Assembly: GCA_012862575.1 (NCBI GenBank) | Contig: BLSF01000017.1 | Location: forward strand, 372,001-436,000 | Direction: 5' to 3' | Source: Parietichytrium sp. I65-24A | Taxonomy: Eukaryota; Sar; Bigyra; Thraustochytrida; Thraustochytriidae | Length of the DNA stretch: 64,000 nt | Shown here: one piece after another, positions 63,101 through 64,000 of the stretch | Layout of the letters: each line of letters begins with the position of its first letter | Position numbering within the stretch: position 1 is the first letter of the stretch | Notes under the pieces: model-generated | The model's input: the letters and a program-made list of their open reading frames with translations, nothing else | Told to the model about the DNA's origin: nothing | Databases searched by the model: none | Position numbers and translations under genes: made by a program

Positions 63101-63787
63101 GAACTTGAAATAGAAGTTCGAGGTCGAATCGCCCAGTGCAATACTACGAGTAGCTGATTTATCCGTGAATTTTACCCCGGCTACACACCCCGCTTTTCCA
63201 CACGCTGTTTTCAGCACTCCCAAATCTATCTCCAGATTGTTTCCATATTTCAAAGAAGAGCCTACCCTCATGCCGCCACTGATATAAGTTGAAAAGCTTT
63301 GAGTGGAAGAGTCCCCTTCCACACTGTTGAATTGAACGGTGGAGATCAACATTTCTTTGAGAGTCATAACGCCCGTATACATCTTGTCGTTTTTGAACAT
63401 GTCCTTGATATACATACGATGCGGATTTGACACGCCACTGCATTGACTTGTGTCAATGGCTACGTCTACATACATCGCTGCGATATCTGCATCCAGATTG
63501 TTGAAATCCACGAAGCAATCAGTCAAAGTTGGACATGGACCGGGGTCTGCGCCATATACATTATTGCTGAACAAGTTGTTGAACCCGAGCCAATCACTGG
63601 ACGCCAACGATCGAAGCCGATCATCCCATGCTTCAATCGCTTGCGGTGAAGAGAAATCAAATTCCATTTCTGTGCCCGGGATGATGACCTCCGTGTCGAA
63701 CACAACCGACCGCAGGGCGTCCTTGCCACCACATGCTGCGGCAACCAGCACCGAGGCCGCGCAGCACACCAACAATGGCTTCGTCAT
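57134..63787 (-). CDS. Giant secretory membrane protein with PqiA/LetA-like C-terminal transmembrane domains
   Basis: A 2,217-residue protein. It starts MTKPLLVCCAASVLVAAACG, a signal peptide. Residues about 25-1620 are lumenal or extracellular and appear to be four or more diverged repeats. Each has beta-rich stretches, a motif like FxITYGEVRKAT, LKVTFGEFTLER or FLVSFGDVRASL, paired cysteines and helical NxL segments. The membrane part (about 1622-2130) has two halves. The first carries SGLWPYLKN (about 1765) and LGKWALIDVYVL (about 1806), the signature of bacterial PqiA/LetA proteins (SGVWPY.K and GKWSM.DV). The second has a degenerate LSAWEALVVFV (about 2044). PqiA/LetA act with MCE proteins in envelope lipid transport. 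The C-tail is cytosolic and basic. Lipid handling here is inferred. ATG 63787 fits the signal peptide; the upstream frame lacks an ATG. Confidence 0.8.
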   Translation of the reverse strand: MTKPLLVCCAASVLVAAACGGKDALRSVVFDTEVIIPGTEMEFDFSSPQAIEAWDDRLRSLASSDWLGFNNLFSNNVYGADPGPCPTLTDCFVDFNNLDADIAAMYVDVAIDTSQCSGVSNPHRMYIKDMFKNDKMYTGVMTLKEMLISTVQFNSVEGDSSTQSFSTYISGGMRVGSSLKYGNNLEIDLGVLKTACGKAGCVAGVKFTDKSATRSIALGDSTSNFYFKFYMYAESGRDLTKDLPHRFSFDQNVCDLGDIDETLDTSNLGLEGVLTYEGGWGWVGDTWCNAITGFINLFTNQLKDAVKDMLTHTFKVTTCGLMSEMFDINEGDGAGMVNQAYKEFYDSIYTYVKQGETVLSDWQAADSSAAAVSTNLGWTNVTNFYSDETFEFVRGLLNDFLGEESPNPDHAGQIRLVELIEDILPDGKFEVSNPYNPWNSDEDLFEAGFFDKVVETGMVNFKFTLLSYTVSGLHKVLDNWHLMDTIDGEVLTHSLTHQVQWSELTVQAYVKIELSDGSWAKTKKSPETSVFGIKLNPKNPRLSVKTAHPWDYTRLMDKKLGVFFDLGSDEENGTGTYEVAFNCFLTSIATFLISSSQMEADFTDASLELTDLDAKTGALVQGLFSIGKASFLGFLRNRLPAYLDRFLPAKLSEYAEEFLTSSQSCGAYATKGDIRLVDFTEEVPAKAMSIMNEFVGGNPIVDTSYNINELIDYGLGKYGQDVLSRFNRTFVHDGVGSFSVEPAELFKVSSRDDVSNFYAQDLKFSNINTFTRLAFGDIVQPREISVIGEIGALRDGQNVNTQRVNIQFLVGGKVCRNGVCPGEGPDGYYLIDEDDKVVVNLEFDFYLSTDVYAELDFNRMMTLTYNDFQTFECAYSCLRAMTLKNLLLNTTRFRPSISPGNDEMSFTNSPMGVALLELQAELDKEEVYTITTNQARYLVQRFAGHFSQFFQDSFDLNYGKILPKNCGSSTFEFDTAEWDAIFDLTLPSSDLASQPLVKYWPYGNESLVSVEYPSQTWEQNIIEKVELEDRRAFDIRDNVLVGQLRDYVNSNGLADTVREMTNTTFFSDYLTLNEDNSVDLKIDLSEFFAPIENDYFIEGLKVTFGEFTLERMERAKFALFQEYEPDARYTTKHTALFEETLNASVILYIETDGPFVGDPVGTIAKEEVRIDFVVTDLALDVVTFLAVDLDQLEDLEVSTFIQVDENQRVSLRTDIKNCILKPVFDEGVSVPGFQITYGEVRKATVSPLNGDLEPSKLFTDAAAKVFGAGLDALSEVYKDYMSDLTQGPIREWVNEQLLIMLADSKNGDRCPYATPPPLEGEDEYFNIAHSEQALEFYAWGQERFLDDSSAFGVNNYMELFFNGALESLQFSFENVPLSTDDSVLGSATIAVERVTVTGLNTFDQFMLFDWQPVYNTYPDDIHDYTTRTVLGTGAGDTDVTVQVYFSMIFDDLFETRPGMATTDDGAATRVENDLSLTLSFSYLQLGFDAYTKLHIPTLLKIKLTSFLDLAQYPCVLEAFPENGLQIKDFLVSFGDVRASLACTDVCNSPDLKFLEDGNTQEDEELNAALTSMVNQTVNLLNVYIKSEDFSDLLENEIDHSTENCIRLAYPDETDSEEPKEVATYMGIVALSGLLASVVAFAFLVPVHFKRRDLIMKAALLKSAAQGSAEQAEFVFQERKLSSAFRHPSVPLVWRYLVPVIIVLNIVLFATATFGSVGASVQFTISFFGDTSKPISAIDFTLASSINDMWNAGTVFLALAIALLSGLWPYLKNVLLLFCWFAPATVLSNSRRGGLLDILDVLGKWALIDVYVLVMLTIAFRFYISTTYVPSMSEFIPDDAVELNVVVSPKWGIHGFCLGAIGSLFINHVMIHLHLKAIASDEDFEDKLLGTFVEETPTAKVALQNYRFAAADHSGRVYGFGPGTKLSVGALLVISFLLVLIGSVVDLITFEFRGVTGAVLSVLEGDLGSKTFSLASIATALVSGASTDAGTRMGILFIQVIYLMFALIVPLALIIVFAVLWYAPLRLQEQKRILFVARILSAWEALVVFVCSAAAAVLQISDLSQYIVENLSGSLCANVQTFLMNRDISEQESRCFDVIAYMESSSVVIILGAVLLVLVVFILHRLMDAAVEDRFRLNKKKDCQNPKEPVEGKQLALRRRLVKLLTVPVARVNVNSKESSVSLYTPSDQFEETPQTPASRSVFNPLFKSKVTAPEIAV

Positions 63788-64000
63788 CCTCGTTGAACGC
63801 GCGTACGAAGCAGAGACTCTACACTTGGCTCTTTCGAGGTTTGCCACAACTTGGTCTCCCCCTTTTTCTCCCCTTCTTCCCCCCTGCTTGGCTCTTTTTA
63901 CCCTTTCTCAGTGTGTGGAGATGAGATATCAGTAATGAGGGATTCTAAGTAATGTTACTGTGAGGAGTGCACACTTGCTCACTCCAACACAGCATCTTTG
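63788..64000. other. Right edge, upstream of the giant gene
   Basis: Likely promoter/5' leader of the giant membrane protein gene; C/T-rich at 63850-63905. The upstream gene is outside the window. Confidence 0.5.

Overview
The window is nuclear DNA from a unicellular eukaryote with a compact, intron-poor genome. About 20 protein genes lie in 64 kb, and only three of them need introns (five introns in all, 68 to 103 bp, with GTAAG or GTGAG donors). Eukaryote-only proteins settle the domain: BRR2, DHX33, PPP2R3C, a HECT ligase, the complex I LYR subunit NDUFA6, Cox23 and a MGRN1-type RING ligase. The mix of a P2X-type channel, a soluble-type (ADCY10-like) cyclase, a PH-CAMK kinase and a PqiA/LetA-type giant membrane protein suggests a heterotrophic protist. 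My best guess is a stramenopile near the thraustochytrids. This is inference from gene content, and another intron-poor protist such as a red alga is not excluded. No rRNA, confident tRNA or CRISPR array was seen.

Layout. 0.7-5.3 kb: a myristoylated RING E3 (+), then a membrane aspartyl protease and a PP2C phosphatase (both -). 5.3-9.1 kb: a long gene-free divergent spacer. 9.1-18.8 kb: PH-CAMK kinase (+), Cox23, a small membrane protein and a 10-TM protein (-), the PP2A B'' subunit PPP2R3C (+), and a second orphan multi-TM protein (-). 21-24.1 kb: DHX33 (+) and NDUFA6 (-). 24.9-29 kb: a piggyBac-type transposase with a YqaJ nuclease inside it, with tandem repeats upstream. 29.2-34 kb: a two-domain adenylate cyclase ending in a PDE domain that has lost its metal ligands. 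37-46.7 kb: a membrane-anchored HECT ligase (+) converging on BRR2 (-), stops 120 bp apart. 48.6-51.1 kb: a P2X-like channel (+) and a zinc-ribbon protein (-). 54.7-63.8 kb: a possible 63-residue membrane protein (+), a diaminopimelate decarboxylase (-) and a 2,217-residue secreted/membrane protein with a PqiA/LetA-like C-terminus (-).

How the genes relate. They are not an operon or a single pathway. Several touch second-messenger signalling (cyclase, PH-CAMK, PP2C, PP2A B'', P2X-like channel) and two are mitochondrial (NDUFA6, Cox23), but no functional clustering is proved. Gene pairs mostly alternate in orientation. Convergent 3' ends are close (120 to 535 bp), whereas divergent 5' ends are separated by 1.5 to 3.8 kb that hold most of the simple repeats.

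The strongest candidates for undescribed biology are the YqaJ nuclease nested inside a piggyBac transposase, the soluble cyclase fused to a pseudo-phosphodiesterase, the PqiA/LetA-like giant protein with a ~1,600-residue lumenal part, and the P2X-like channel lacking the usual ATP-binding lysines. Starts given here are ATG codons chosen by family fit; in many genes the open frame runs a little further upstream.
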